Below, in pieces: positions 1 through 7,496 of a stretch of 22,920 nucleotides of DNA. Every line of letters starts with the position of its first letter. Within the stretch, counting starts at the first letter, position 1. The stretch is from positions 1 through 22,920 of the forward strand of contig CAXMNX010000043.1 of the NCBI GenBank assembly GCA_964194845.1, read 5' to 3'. This DNA is from CAXMNX01 sp964194845. Its GTDB lineage: Bacteria; Pseudomonadota; Alphaproteobacteria; Rhodobacterales; Rhodobacteraceae. A model generated the notes under the pieces. The model was not told the origin of the DNA. It did no database searches and saw only the letters and a list, made by a program, of their open reading frames with translations. Position numbers and translations under genes: made by a program.

Positions 1-411
1 GTGTCGTTGCTGTTGTCCGTGCACCACCAAATTGTTGCAAATATGGGATGGGATCATGCTAACGATTTTCTTAGGCAGCTAGCAATGAAGTCGCGTATGC
101 AGATGTTCTTTCAACCAGCCTGTATACCCCGAAAATACAAAAATGACATGCCGTTCGCGGAAAATGATATTCCGGCGATCATCAGCTATTTCTTTGAGTT
201 GCTTAGCGATATTTTCGAACATAAGGAATTTATTGGCTATTCCTTGAACGACATTCCCAAGCGAGAGCCATTGCGACCTATGCTTCTCTTCAGCCACAAA
301 CCAATCAAGATCACACAAGGTCGCGATGTCGTAGGGCTAATCGAAGAGATCAAGTCAGCAGCAAGGTCAACGCATCCGATAAACAGGTTTTTTGGTGGGA
401 GGAAAACTTGA
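1..411 (+). CDS. C-terminal part of a possible SAM-dependent methyltransferase (5' end outside window)
   Basis: An open frame runs from the first base to a TGA at 409-411 (136 residues). The GTG at position 1 is probably an internal valine, because no upstream sequence is visible. The N-terminal part, LLLSVHHQIV followed by a helix and then MQMFFQP, resembles the strand-helix-strand after motif IV of class I SAM-dependent methyltransferases that act on sugars or small molecules. No SAM-binding glycine motif can be seen, as it would lie upstream. The codons are visibly more AT-rich than those of the genes downstream, suggesting horizontal acquisition, as is common for surface-polysaccharide or flagellin-modification loci. 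It converges on pseBC, which fits a glycan-modification context. The family call is a weak inference; that it is a real coding region is more likely. Confidence 0.5.
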   Translation: MSLLLSVHHQIVANMGWDHANDFLRQLAMKSRMQMFFQPACIPRKYKNDMPFAENDIPAIISYFFELLSDIFEHKEFIGYSLNDIPKREPLRPMLLFSHKPIKITQGRDVVGLIEEIKSAARSTHPINRFFGGRKT

Positions 412-566
412 GCGGGATACGTTTTGGAATGTTCCAATGATATTTGGTGATTGTACCAAGCGCACCGCAGAAACTCACTGATTAATTGGCATCTGTGGTG
501 ACACGCACACTGATGCATTACTGGGTATTCGCTTGGAACCGCCACGCGCCAGGATCAGGCAAACAC
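412..566. other. Convergent intergenic spacer with short inverted repeats
   Basis: This 155-bp spacer separates the plus-strand gene ending at 411 from the pseC stop. It holds two adjacent short palindromes: TTGGAA (424-429) with TTCCAA (432-437), and TTGGT (444-448) with ACCAA (455-459). A longer-range pair is CCAAGCG (456-462) with CGCTTGG (530-536). None is followed by a T-run in either direction, so I do not call a classical intrinsic terminator. No open frame here looks coding. Confidence 0.35.
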
Positions 567-1712
567 TCATCCCAAAGCCTCGGCAAGGTTTGCCACAACC
601 TTGTCCTGATCGGCTTCGGTCATGGTCGGAAACAGCGGGATGCTGATTGCGCGTGAATAATACGTCTCCGCGTTCGGAAACATCCCACGTTGAAACCCGC
701 AGTCCTGCCAGTAGGGCTGAGTGTGTACAGGAATATAGTGAACGTTCACACCGATTTCGCTTGCACGCAGACTGTCGAAAATCTTGCGCCGTCGCTCTGC
801 ATCCACGCGCACAACATAAAGATGAAACGCCGACAAAGCCTGCTCGATGCGACCAGGGCGATCAAGCGACAGGTCCGCAAGCATTTGGTCGTATCGCGTC
901 GCCAAAGCGTTGCGGCGCGCCACATAGTCCTCCAACCGGGTCATTTGGCTAATCCCCAGCGCCGCCTGTATGTCGGTCATTCGGTAGTTCAGCCCAAGAT
1001 CAATCTGCTGATAATACCAGGCTCCCTCGGACTCTCCGCGCATCAAAATTGGGTCGCGGGTCACTCCATGTGATCGATAAAGACACATGCGCTCTGCAAG
1101 CTTTGCGTCCTGTGTCGTCGCCATCCCGCCTTCGGCAGTCGTCACGATCTTCACCGGGTGAAAGCTGAAAACCGCAATGTCCGAATGCGCGCAGGAACCG
1201 ACCGGACGATTGCCATATCGCCCGCCAATCGCATGGCTTGCATCTTCAACAACCGAAATGCCGTGTTCTCGGGCCAGCGCGCCGATAGCGTCCATATCGC
1301 AGGATTGCCCGCACATATGTACCGGCATGATGATCTTCGGAAGACGCCCATCCCGCTTGGCGCGGTCCAACTTCTCGGCCAAAGCCACCGCCGACATATT
1401 GAACGTCTTTGGGTCAATATCGATGAAATCGACCTCGGCCCCGCACAGATGTCCCACATTTGCCGAGGCAACAAAGGTGATTGGCGATGTCCAAAGCAAA
1501 TCGCCTTTGCCAAGCCCCAAGGCAAGGCAAGCGATATGGAGCGCGGCTGTCGCCGAACTGGCCGCGACACCATGCGCGCAATCAACCGCCTTGCAGACAC
1601 ATTCTTCAAATGCCGGAATGCAGGGGCCTTGCGTAATGAAATCCGATTTCAGCGCGGCGACAACCGCCGCAACATCGTCGTCCTGGACGTCTTGGCGCCC
1701 ATAAGGGATCAC
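567..1712 (-). CDS. pseC: PseC-type UDP-4-keto-6-deoxy-sugar aminotransferase (DegT/DnrJ/EryC1/StrS family)
   Basis: This is a PLP-dependent aminotransferase. PseC converts UDP-2-acetamido-2,6-dideoxy-L-arabino-hexos-4-ulose to UDP-4-amino-4,6-dideoxy-N-acetyl-altrosamine, step two of pseudaminic acid synthesis. Family marks are the N-terminal IPYGRQ, the substrate/PLP region LWTSPITFVASAN (about 73-85), EDASHAIGG with the PLP-ring aspartate D157, and the Schiff-base lysine K188 in FSFHPVKIVTTAEGG. The frame is open back to 1760, but I choose GTG at 1712: it makes the protein begin VIPYGRQ as the family does, gives 381 residues, overlaps the pseB stop as GTGA, and has GAGGA at 1722-1726 nine bases upstream. 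Translation is probably coupled to pseB. Exact sugar specificity cannot be read from sequence, and related DegT enzymes make other 4-amino sugars. The rest of the pathway (pseH, pseG, pseI, pseF) is not in the window. Confidence 0.88.
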   Translation of the reverse strand: MIPYGRQDVQDDDVAAVVAALKSDFITQGPCIPAFEECVCKAVDCAHGVAASSATAALHIACLALGLGKGDLLWTSPITFVASANVGHLCGAEVDFIDIDPKTFNMSAVALAEKLDRAKRDGRLPKIIMPVHMCGQSCDMDAIGALAREHGISVVEDASHAIGGRYGNRPVGSCAHSDIAVFSFHPVKIVTTAEGGMATTQDAKLAERMCLYRSHGVTRDPILMRGESEGAWYYQQIDLGLNYRMTDIQAALGISQMTRLEDYVARRNALATRYDQMLADLSLDRPGRIEQALSAFHLYVVRVDAERRRKIFDSLRASEIGVNVHYIPVHTQPYWQDCGFQRGMFPNAETYYSRAISIPLFPTMTEADQDKVVANLAEALG

Positions 1713-2707
1713 AGGCCCAGGTCCTCGACAATCGAAAGAAACGCGTCCGCGCTCAGCCATTCGGTGTTGGTGCCGGAGTTGTACTCGAATCCCTGCGCGA
1801 CGGGCGCGCCGTGTTCGCCCAACATGTTATCCATAAACGCCGCCTTGAACCCGAATGTGATCGTCGGTTTGATCACGAAATGATCGGCAAATTCCAACGT
1901 CAGGTGACTGTCGTCGGCGGGGCACATGATCTCGTGTAGTTTCTCGCCCGGTCTGATCCCAACAATCGTGTGCGGAAGGTCAGGGGCCAGCGCCGTGGCC
2001 AGATCGGTTATCTTCATCGAAGGGATCTTCGGCACGAAGATCTCACCGCCCTTCATTCGCTGAAAATTCTTCAAAACAAACTGAACCCCCTGATCCAGCG
2101 TGATCATGAACCGGGTCATATCGGCGTGCGTAATCGGCAGTTTGGTGGCCCCGCCTGCAATTTGCTTCTTAAAGAATGGAACAACCGATCCGCGCGAACC
2201 GACGACATTGCCGTAACGCACGACAGCGAACCGCGTCTTTCGATCGCCGACCATATTGTTGGCGGCGACAAATAATTTGTCGCTGGCAAGCTTCGTCGCA
2301 CCGTAAAGATTGACCGGGTTGGCAGCTTTGTCGGTCGAGAGAGCGATAACTTTTTCGACCTCTGTCGCCAGTGCCGCCTCGATGACATTCTGCGCCCCGT
2401 GAATATTGGTTTTGACCGCTTCAAACGGGTTATATTCCGCGGCCGGAACTTGCTTCAAAGCAGCGGCGTGAATGACGTAATCAACGCCGTCCATCGCTTC
2501 GCGCAGACGACGCCCGTCGCGCACATCGCCAATGAAATAGCGCATACACGGGGCGTTCCAGACCTGGGCCATTTCGAACTGTTTCAACTCATCGCGGCTG
2601 AAGACGATAATCTTGCGGGGCGCATGATCCCTGAGAATATGCTCGATATACTTGTGGCCGAAGCTGCCGGTGCCGCCGGTGATCAATATCGTTTTGTCGT
2701 CAAACAT
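1709..2707 (-). CDS. pseB: PseB-type UDP-N-acetylglucosamine 4,6-dehydratase (inverting)
   Basis: This is a short-chain dehydrogenase/reductase-fold dehydratase that makes UDP-2-acetamido-2,6-dideoxy-L-arabino-hexos-4-ulose, the first step of pseudaminic acid synthesis; it acts in the cytoplasm. The NAD(P)-binding motif GGTGSFG is at 11-17. The catalytic stretch STDKAANPVNLYGATK contains D126, K127, Y135 and K139, the same spacing as in characterised FlaA1/PseB enzymes. The length, 332 residues, is normal for the family. The frame extends upstream to 2914, but that part is low-complexity and unlike the family; ATG at 2707 gives MFDDKTILITGG, the expected N-terminus, with a GGGCGGTGAAG ribosome-binding region directly upstream. 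It is followed by pseC with a 4-base overlap. The pair probably supplies a sugar for flagellin or surface glycan. Confidence 0.93.
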   Translation of the reverse strand: MFDDKTILITGGTGSFGHKYIEHILRDHAPRKIIVFSRDELKQFEMAQVWNAPCMRYFIGDVRDGRRLREAMDGVDYVIHAAALKQVPAAEYNPFEAVKTNIHGAQNVIEAALATEVEKVIALSTDKAANPVNLYGATKLASDKLFVAANNMVGDRKTRFAVVRYGNVVGSRGSVVPFFKKQIAGGATKLPITHADMTRFMITLDQGVQFVLKNFQRMKGGEIFVPKIPSMKITDLATALAPDLPHTIVGIRPGEKLHEIMCPADDSHLTLEFADHFVIKPTITFGFKAAFMDNMLGEHGAPVAQGFEYNSGTNTEWLSADAFLSIVEDLGL

Positions 2708-2803
2708 CTTCACCGCCCTGGTCGCCCACGGGGCAGCTTTACTTGGGGTGGCCGAAATATGGAATAGCCGAGGATTTTTTTGCAGGTTTCCGCGCACGTG
2801 AAT

Positions 2804-2816
2804 ACCCGAATCGGGT
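2804..2816. promoter_or_regulatory. 13-bp perfect palindrome, possible operator
   Basis: ACCCGA and TCGGGT are perfect inverted repeats around a single central A. The site lies 97 bp upstream of pseB and about 75 bp upstream of the -35 of the dctP promoter, where a regulator of either unit could bind. Which protein binds it is unknown. Confidence 0.35.
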
Positions 2817-2892
2817 GCATTTTCGCCGGCGACGGCACCGGCGGGCATACGGCGCGAAATTCTCGGCAGACCATGAACTTGCCGGATATTTT

Positions 2893-2920
2893 TTGATATC
2901 CCGCTGGAAATCAATATAAT
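2893..2920 (+). promoter_or_regulatory. Candidate sigma-70-type promoter of dctPQM with overlapping palindrome
   Basis: A -35 hexamer TTGATA (2893-2898) and a perfect -10 TATAAT (2915-2920) are separated by 16 bp. Predicted transcription would start near 2927, leaving a leader of about 87 bases before dctP. The palindrome GGATAT-N6-ATATCC (2884-2901) covers the -35, as expected for a repressor operator. The promoter call rests on hexamer match and position only. Confidence 0.55.
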
Positions 2921-3013
2921 ACCAGCCCAAGCGAAATTTCAGTTGCAACCGCCGTCCTTGCACTGGCTACTGATAATGCAAAGGTCCGTCAGGGACCGCT
3001 GAGGAGGAAGATT

Positions 3014-4015
3014 ATGAAAAAATATGTTAAAGCCGCATGCGTTGCCGCAATTGCAATGGTGCCGGGCACCGCATTTGCGTCCTGCGACGCTGGCGAGATC
3101 GTCATCAAGTTTGCCCATGTGACAAACACCGACAAGCACCCAAAGGGTATCGCCGCGACGCTTCTTGCGGCGCGTGTGAACGACGAAATGAACGGAACGG
3201 CCTGTATGGAGGTCTTCCCGAACTCGACGCTTTATGACGACAACAAAGTGCTGGAAGCGATGCTACAGGGCGACGTCCAGCTGGCCGCACCATCGCTTTC
3301 GAAGTTTGAGAAGTTCACCAAGCAGTTCCGCATTTTTGACTTGCCGTTCATGTTCAAAAACGTCGATGCGGTGGACGAGTTCCAGCTATCTGACACCGGC
3401 CAGGCAATGAAAGACAGTATGCAGAAACGCGGGCTTCAGGGCCTTGCATTCTGGCATAACGGCATGAAGCAGATGTCGGCCAATGTGCCGCTGGTTTCGC
3501 CCAACGATGCCAACGGGTTGAAATTCCGGGTCCAGGCCTCGGACGTATTGGTGGCCCAGATGGAAGCGATTGGCGGTAGCCCGCAGAAAATGGCGTTTTC
3601 CGAGGTTTACGGCGCGCTGCAACAGGGCGTTGTCGATGGACAGGAAAACACCTGGTCGAACATCTATGGCAAGAAATTTTTCGAAGTGCAGGACGGCACG
3701 ACCGAAACCAACCACGGCATCATTGACTATCTTCTGGTCACCAGCGTTGACTGGCTGGACGCCCTTGATGCCGATACGCGGGATCAGTTCCTGACCATCG
3801 TGGGCGAGGTGACCGATACCCGTAACGGCGAAAGCACACGGATCAATGCAGAGGCAAAAGATGCCGTGATCGCCGCGGGCGGTGTTGTTCGCGCGCTGAA
3901 CGATGAACAGCGCGCCGAATGGGTCGAAGCGATGAAACCGGTCTGGGCACAGTTCGAGGGCGACGTCGGCGCGAACAATATAGCGGCCGCACAGTCCATT
4001 AACTTGACGAACTAA
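3014..4015 (+). CDS. dctP: TRAP transporter periplasmic solute-binding protein, C4-dicarboxylate type
   Basis: This is the extracytoplasmic receptor of a tripartite ATP-independent periplasmic transporter, delivering a carboxylate substrate to DctQM. A Sec signal peptide is clear (MKKYVKAACV, hydrophobic core, cleavage near AFA-S at 22-23). The mature protein has the family landmarks IKFAHV, FDLPFMF, and GLKFRVQASDV with the carboxylate-binding arginine (R172), followed by FSEVYGALQQGVVDGQENTW. The FRVQASDVLVAQ segment is closer to DctP of the C4-dicarboxylate system than to SiaP (sialic acid) or TeaA (ectoine). Its 333 residues match DctP. GAGGAGG lies six bases before the ATG. It is the first gene of dctPQM and is separated from dctQ by a GC hairpin, probably giving more binding protein than permease. 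The exact substrate (succinate, malate, fumarate or another) is inferred. Confidence 0.93.
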   Translation: MKKYVKAACVAAIAMVPGTAFASCDAGEIVIKFAHVTNTDKHPKGIAATLLAARVNDEMNGTACMEVFPNSTLYDDNKVLEAMLQGDVQLAAPSLSKFEKFTKQFRIFDLPFMFKNVDAVDEFQLSDTGQAMKDSMQKRGLQGLAFWHNGMKQMSANVPLVSPNDANGLKFRVQASDVLVAQMEAIGGSPQKMAFSEVYGALQQGVVDGQENTWSNIYGKKFFEVQDGTTETNHGIIDYLLVTSVDWLDALDADTRDQFLTIVGEVTDTRNGESTRINAEAKDAVIAAGGVVRALNDEQRAEWVEAMKPVWAQFEGDVGANNIAAAQSINLTN

Positions 4016-4030
4016 CCGAAAGAAAATCCA

Positions 4031-4055
4031 GCGCGGCCCTTCAATGGGGCCGCGC
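4031..4055 (+). terminator. GC-rich intercistronic hairpin between dctP and dctQ
   Basis: A perfect 9-bp stem, GCGCGGCCC (4031-4039) with GGGCCGCGC (4047-4055), closes a 7-base loop. Only a weak T-containing tail follows, so it is more likely a partial terminator or 3'-end stabiliser of the dctP segment than a full stop. Such a structure would raise binding protein over membrane subunits. Confidence 0.6.
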
Positions 4056-4086
4056 CTGTGTTTGCGCAGCCTTTGGGGTGGGGTTG

Positions 4087-4752
4087 ATGGATCATCAAAG
4101 TGGCTGGGTTGACCGGCTGGAAGAGACCCTGATCGCGCTCTTGCTGGGCCTGATGACGCTTCTGACTTTCGCCAATGTCGTTGCGCGCTATGCATTTAAT
4201 TCCAACATTCTTTGGGCGCTTGAACTGACCGTATTTATGTTCGCCTGGCTGGTGCTTCTAGGTGCATCCTATGCCGTTAAGAAAAGCGCCCATCTCGGCG
4301 TCGATATTATTGTCAACATGCTCGACAAGGGTCCACGGCGCCTGCTGGCGCTGGTTTCCGTGGCGCTCTGCCTCATTTTCACTTTCCTGATGCTGAAAGG
4401 CGCCTGGGATTACTGGGCCAACTTCGCCAACCTGCCCGGCACCGACGGTCGTTGGTTCCCGCTGGGGTTCGAAGACGAGTTCCGGGGCAAGGGTTGGTAC
4501 GAAGTTGAAAGTGTCTTCATGCCCGAGATCCTGCAATGGATGGCGGCTGTCTTCAATGAAGGCGAGCGGTACGAGAAAATTCCGCGCTTATTGCCATATT
4601 CGGTCATTCCGGTCGCGATGGCGTTGATGCTGTTGAGGTTCGTTCAGGCAGCAATCCGCATCTGGAACGGCGACATAGACCGCCTGGTCGCCAGCCACGA
4701 GGTTGAAGACGAACTGGCCGAGATGGAAGCGCAGCAGGGGAACGCATCGTAA
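4087..4752 (+). CDS. dctQ: TRAP transporter small permease subunit
   Basis: This four-helix inner-membrane subunit partners the large DctM permease in importing the DctP-bound substrate with Na+ or H+. Hydrophobic segments occur at LIALLLGLMTLLTFANVVAR, then after the conserved WALELTVFMFAWLVLLGASYA, then LLALVSVALCLIFTFL, and finally YSVIPVAMALMLLRF. A soluble stretch of about 70 residues lies between helices three and four, as in DctQ of C4-dicarboxylate systems. The frame opens with GTG at 4078, but ATG at 4087 is preferred because GGGGTGGGG sits just upstream of it; this gives 221 residues. The stop overlaps the dctM start by one base (TAATG), implying coupled translation. Confidence 0.9.
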   Translation: MDHQSGWVDRLEETLIALLLGLMTLLTFANVVARYAFNSNILWALELTVFMFAWLVLLGASYAVKKSAHLGVDIIVNMLDKGPRRLLALVSVALCLIFTFLMLKGAWDYWANFANLPGTDGRWFPLGFEDEFRGKGWYEVESVFMPEILQWMAAVFNEGERYEKIPRLLPYSVIPVAMALMLLRFVQAAIRIWNGDIDRLVASHEVEDELAEMEAQQGNAS

Positions 4753-6170
4753 TGGACGTTGTCCTGCTCTTTTCCATGGTGATCGGCTTTCTGCTGATCG
4801 GCGTGCCAATCGCGGTGTCGCTTGGCCTGTCGTCGGTCTTGTTCCTTCTCTGGTTTTCCGACAGCTCGCTTGCGTCGGTCGCACAAACGCTTTTCTCCGC
4901 CTTCGAGGGGCATTTCACCCTTCTGGCCATCCCATTTTTCATCCTCGCCTCCAGCTTCATGACAACCGGCGGCGTCGCGCGGCGGATCATCCGGTTTTCC
5001 ATCGCCTGCGTCGGCCATTTTCGCGGCGGTCTGGCAATCGCGGGGGTCTTCGCGTGCATGATGTTTGCGGCTCTTTCCGGGTCGTCGCCCGCAACCGTGG
5101 TAGCCATCGGCTCGATCGTGATCGCAGGGATGCGTCAGGCTGGCTATACCAAGGAATTCGCCGCTGGCGTGATCTGTAACGCCGGAACGCTGGGCATTCT
5201 GATCCCGCCGTCGATTGTCATGGTCGTTTACGCCGCCTCGGTCGAGGTATCAGTGGGCCGTATGTTCCTTGCCGGCGTGATCCCGGGCCTTCTGGCCGGC
5301 TTCATGCTTATGGCGACGATCTATGTCATGGCCCGTGTAAAAAACCTGCCCAAAGGCGAATGGCAGGGCTGGGGCGAGGTGATCACCTCCGGTCGCGAAG
5401 CCGGGTGGGGGCTATTCCTGATCGTCATCATCCTTGGCGGCATCTACGGCGGCATATTCACGCCCACCGAGGCCGCCGCCGTCGCCGCCGTTTACGCATT
5501 CCTCATCGCCTCGTTTGTCTACAAAGACATGGGGCCCCTCGCAGCACCCCGCGCCAAAAGCCTGTCGGCGGCGGCGCTCGTGGAAGGCGCGCCCGCAGGT
5601 GCTCCTTGGCGGCTCAGCCAAAAACCCTGGGCGCTGGTCACGGCCTTTTTTCACCGCGACACCCAGCAAACACTGTTCGATGCAGGCAAGCTAACCGTCA
5701 CGCTTCTTTTCGTCATCGCCAACGCGCTGATCCTCAAGCACGTCCTGACCGACGAACAGGTACCCCAGCAGGTCGCCAACGCGATGCTGTCAGCCGGTTT
5801 CGGGGCGGTGATGTTCCTTGTCGTCGTGAACGTGATCCTGCTGATCGGCGGTCAGTTCATGGAGCCTTCGGGCCTTCTGGTCATCGTCGCACCGCTGGTC
5901 TTTCCCATCGCGATCGAGCTCGGCATCGACCCGATCCACCTCGGCATCATCATGGTGGTCAATATGGAGATCGGCATGATCACACCGCCAGTGGGGCTGA
6001 ACCTATTCGTGACCTCGGGCGTCGCAGGAATGCCGATGATGAGCGTGGTCAGGGCCGCACTGCCGTTCCTGGCCGTGCTTTTTGTTTTCCTGATCATTGT
6101 AACTTACGTGCCCTGGATTTCGACCGTGCTACCGAACGCGGTGATGGGGCCTGAGATCATATTGAATTAA
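4752..6170 (+). CDS. dctM: TRAP transporter large permease subunit
   Basis: This is the channel-forming subunit, with around twelve membrane segments over 472 residues. Recognisable family stretches are GVPIAVSLGLSSVLFL near the N-terminus, FAALSGSSPATVVAIGSIV, GILIPPSIVMVVYA, FTPTEAAAVAAVYAF, and near the C-terminus MITPPVGLNLFVTSG. It is somewhat longer than many DctM proteins. The extra length includes an Ala/Pro-rich, probably cytoplasmic loop around residues 260-300 (LAAPRAKSLSAAALVEGAPA and what follows). Translation starts in the TAATG overlap with dctQ. The gene ends 21 bp before the convergent xylA stop with no clear terminator between. Substrate is inferred from DctP. Confidence 0.93.
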   Translation: MDVVLLFSMVIGFLLIGVPIAVSLGLSSVLFLLWFSDSSLASVAQTLFSAFEGHFTLLAIPFFILASSFMTTGGVARRIIRFSIACVGHFRGGLAIAGVFACMMFAALSGSSPATVVAIGSIVIAGMRQAGYTKEFAAGVICNAGTLGILIPPSIVMVVYAASVEVSVGRMFLAGVIPGLLAGFMLMATIYVMARVKNLPKGEWQGWGEVITSGREAGWGLFLIVIILGGIYGGIFTPTEAAAVAAVYAFLIASFVYKDMGPLAAPRAKSLSAAALVEGAPAGAPWRLSQKPWALVTAFFHRDTQQTLFDAGKLTVTLLFVIANALILKHVLTDEQVPQQVANAMLSAGFGAVMFLVVVNVILLIGGQFMEPSGLLVIVAPLVFPIAIELGIDPIHLGIIMVVNMEIGMITPPVGLNLFVTSGVAGMPMMSVVRAALPFLAVLFVFLIIVTYVPWISTVLPNAVMGPEIILN

Positions 6171-6191
6171 ATACTGAACGGTCCGCAGCGC

Positions 6192-7496
6192 TCAGATAAA
6201 CCGGTTCACCAGGTTCTCCAGCCGCTCTTGCCGCCCGGACCGCGGCTCGGGCTCAATGCCTTTGGAAAGAACGCGCTCTTCGCAGTCTTCCAGCGTCGCA
6301 TTCGCAAGCAAAGCCCGCGCACCTTCGCTATCCCAACCCGCATATCGCTCATCGCGCAGCCGCTCCAGCGACCCATCCGCCAGCATCGCCGCCGCCGCTT
6401 TCAAACCACGCGCGCATAAGTCCATCGCCCCAACATGAGCCAGAATAATATCCGCCGGATCCAACGATTGCCGCCGCAACTTGGCATCGAAATTCGTGCC
6501 ACCGGTCGTGAAACCGCCCGCCTTCAGGATCTCGTAATAGGCAAGCATCACTTCGGGCGCGAGGTTCGGAAACTGATCCGTGTCCCACCCCGACTGATAA
6601 TCGTTCCGGTTCATGTCAATCGAGCCGAAAATCCCCAAAGATGCCGCCAAAGCAATCTCGTGCTCGAACGAATGCCCGGCCAAAATCGCATGGCCCTGCT
6701 CGATATTAACCTTGACCTCGTCTTCCAGCCCGAAGTCCTTCAAGAACCCGTAAACCGTCGCGACATCATAGTCATACTGGTGTTTCGACGGCTCCTGCGG
6801 CTTGGGCTCGATCAGAATTGCGCCCTCAAAACCAATCTTCCGTGCGTAATCCACGACCATGGTCAAAAACCGCCCGGCCTGTTGGCGCTCGCGGGCCAGA
6901 TCGGTATTCAAAAGCGTCTCATAACCTTCGCGCCCGCCCCAAAGCACATAATTTTCGCCGCCCAGCTTCGCGGTGGCGTCAATGCAGCTTTTCACGACCG
7001 CACCGCAATAGGCAAAGACATCCGGATCGGGGTTGGTGGCCGCGCCGCCCATGAACCGGCGATGGGTGAAAAGGTTCGCCGTGCCCCAAAGCAGCCGGGT
7101 CTTTGACGCCTCCATCTTCTCGCCGAAGTAATCCACGATCTCTTCCAGTCGCGCCTTGGATTCCGCGAAATTCGCGCCCTCGGGCCGCACATCGGCATCG
7201 TGAAAACAGAAATACGGCTGGCCAAGGATATCGAACATCTCGAACGCCACATCAGCCTTCATTCGGGCCGCTTCCATCGTGTCGCCGAACCAGGGCCGAT
7301 CAAACGTCTGCCCGCCAAACGGGTCGCCACCCGGCCAGGCGAAGCTGTGCCAATAGGCCACCGCGAACCGCAAATGATCCTCCATCCGTTTGCCCATGAC
7401 CACTTCGTCGGCGTTGTAGTACCGATACGCGAATTCATTCGTGGTTTCAGGGCCTTCGTAGCCAATGGGCGCGATGCCGTAGAAAAATCCGGTCAT
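6192..7496 (-). CDS. xylA: Xylose isomerase
   Basis: It converts D-xylose to D-xylulose in the cytoplasm, using two divalent metal ions. All catalytic and metal residues known from the E. coli enzyme appear at a constant offset of two: H99 and D102 in FHDAD, E230 in IEPKPQEP, E266 and H269 in NIEQGHA, D294 in GSIDMNRND, and D305 and D307 in GWDTDQF. NFDAK carries the remaining aspartate. The 434 residues match the longer class II isomerases. NIEQGHA replaces the more usual NIEANHA but keeps both metal ligands. It is the last gene of the xyl operon; its ATG overlaps the xylB stop as ATGA. Having XylA and XylB together means the isomerase route rather than the oxidative Weimberg or Dahms route. 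Confidence 0.97.
   Translation of the reverse strand: MTGFFYGIAPIGYEGPETTNEFAYRYYNADEVVMGKRMEDHLRFAVAYWHSFAWPGGDPFGGQTFDRPWFGDTMEAARMKADVAFEMFDILGQPYFCFHDADVRPEGANFAESKARLEEIVDYFGEKMEASKTRLLWGTANLFTHRRFMGGAATNPDPDVFAYCGAVVKSCIDATAKLGGENYVLWGGREGYETLLNTDLARERQQAGRFLTMVVDYARKIGFEGAILIEPKPQEPSKHQYDYDVATVYGFLKDFGLEDEVKVNIEQGHAILAGHSFEHEIALAASLGIFGSIDMNRNDYQSGWDTDQFPNLAPEVMLAYYEILKAGGFTTGGTNFDAKLRRQSLDPADIILAHVGAMDLCARGLKAAAAMLADGSLERLRDERYAGWDSEGARALLANATLEDCEERVLSKGIEPEPRSGRQERLENLVNRFI

Larger units (their letters stand above)
2708..3013. other. Divergent pseB/dctP intergenic region
   Basis: These 306 bp separate two divergent transcription units and contain no convincing gene. In order they hold a perfect 13-bp palindrome ACCCGA-A-TCGGGT (2804-2816), a GC hairpin CGCCGG/CCGGCG (2824-2829 with 2838-2843), a GGATAT-N6-ATATCC palindrome (2884-2901) on the -35 of a good dctP promoter, a small hairpin GGTCC/GGACC (2983-2987 with 2993-2997), and the dctP ribosome-binding site GAGGAGG (3001-3007). 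I could not find a confident pseB promoter or a sigma-54 element with the correct GG-N10-GC spacing. Confidence 0.6.

Noticed and set aside
1158..1883. Long plus-strand frame opposite pseC (241 codons)
   Set aside because: Antisense shadow of a clear PLP aminotransferase; no family resemblance, and no ribosome-binding site.
2961..2982. Possible sigma-54 promoter upstream of dctP (TGG...TGCA)
   Set aside because: The GG and GC elements are 11 bases apart instead of 10 and the surrounding consensus is poor; the TTGATA/TATAAT pair is a better promoter.
3386..4195. 269-codon minus-strand frame over dctP
   Set aside because: It spans a real gene, a hairpin and the next start on the other strand; no recognisable domain.
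5360..6154. 264-codon plus-strand frame within dctM
   Set aside because: Alternative frame of the permease gene, extremely Arg/His-rich and with no membrane pattern.
3014..6170. Sialic-acid (SiaPQM) identity suggested by nearby nonulosonate genes
   Set aside because: The arginine loop reads FRVQASDVLVAQ, as in DctP, and not the SiaP form; QM are separate genes, and the operon is divergent from pseBC.
6171..6191. Terminator between convergent dctM and xylA
   Set aside because: Only 21 bp with weak self-complementarity and no T-run; nothing supportable.
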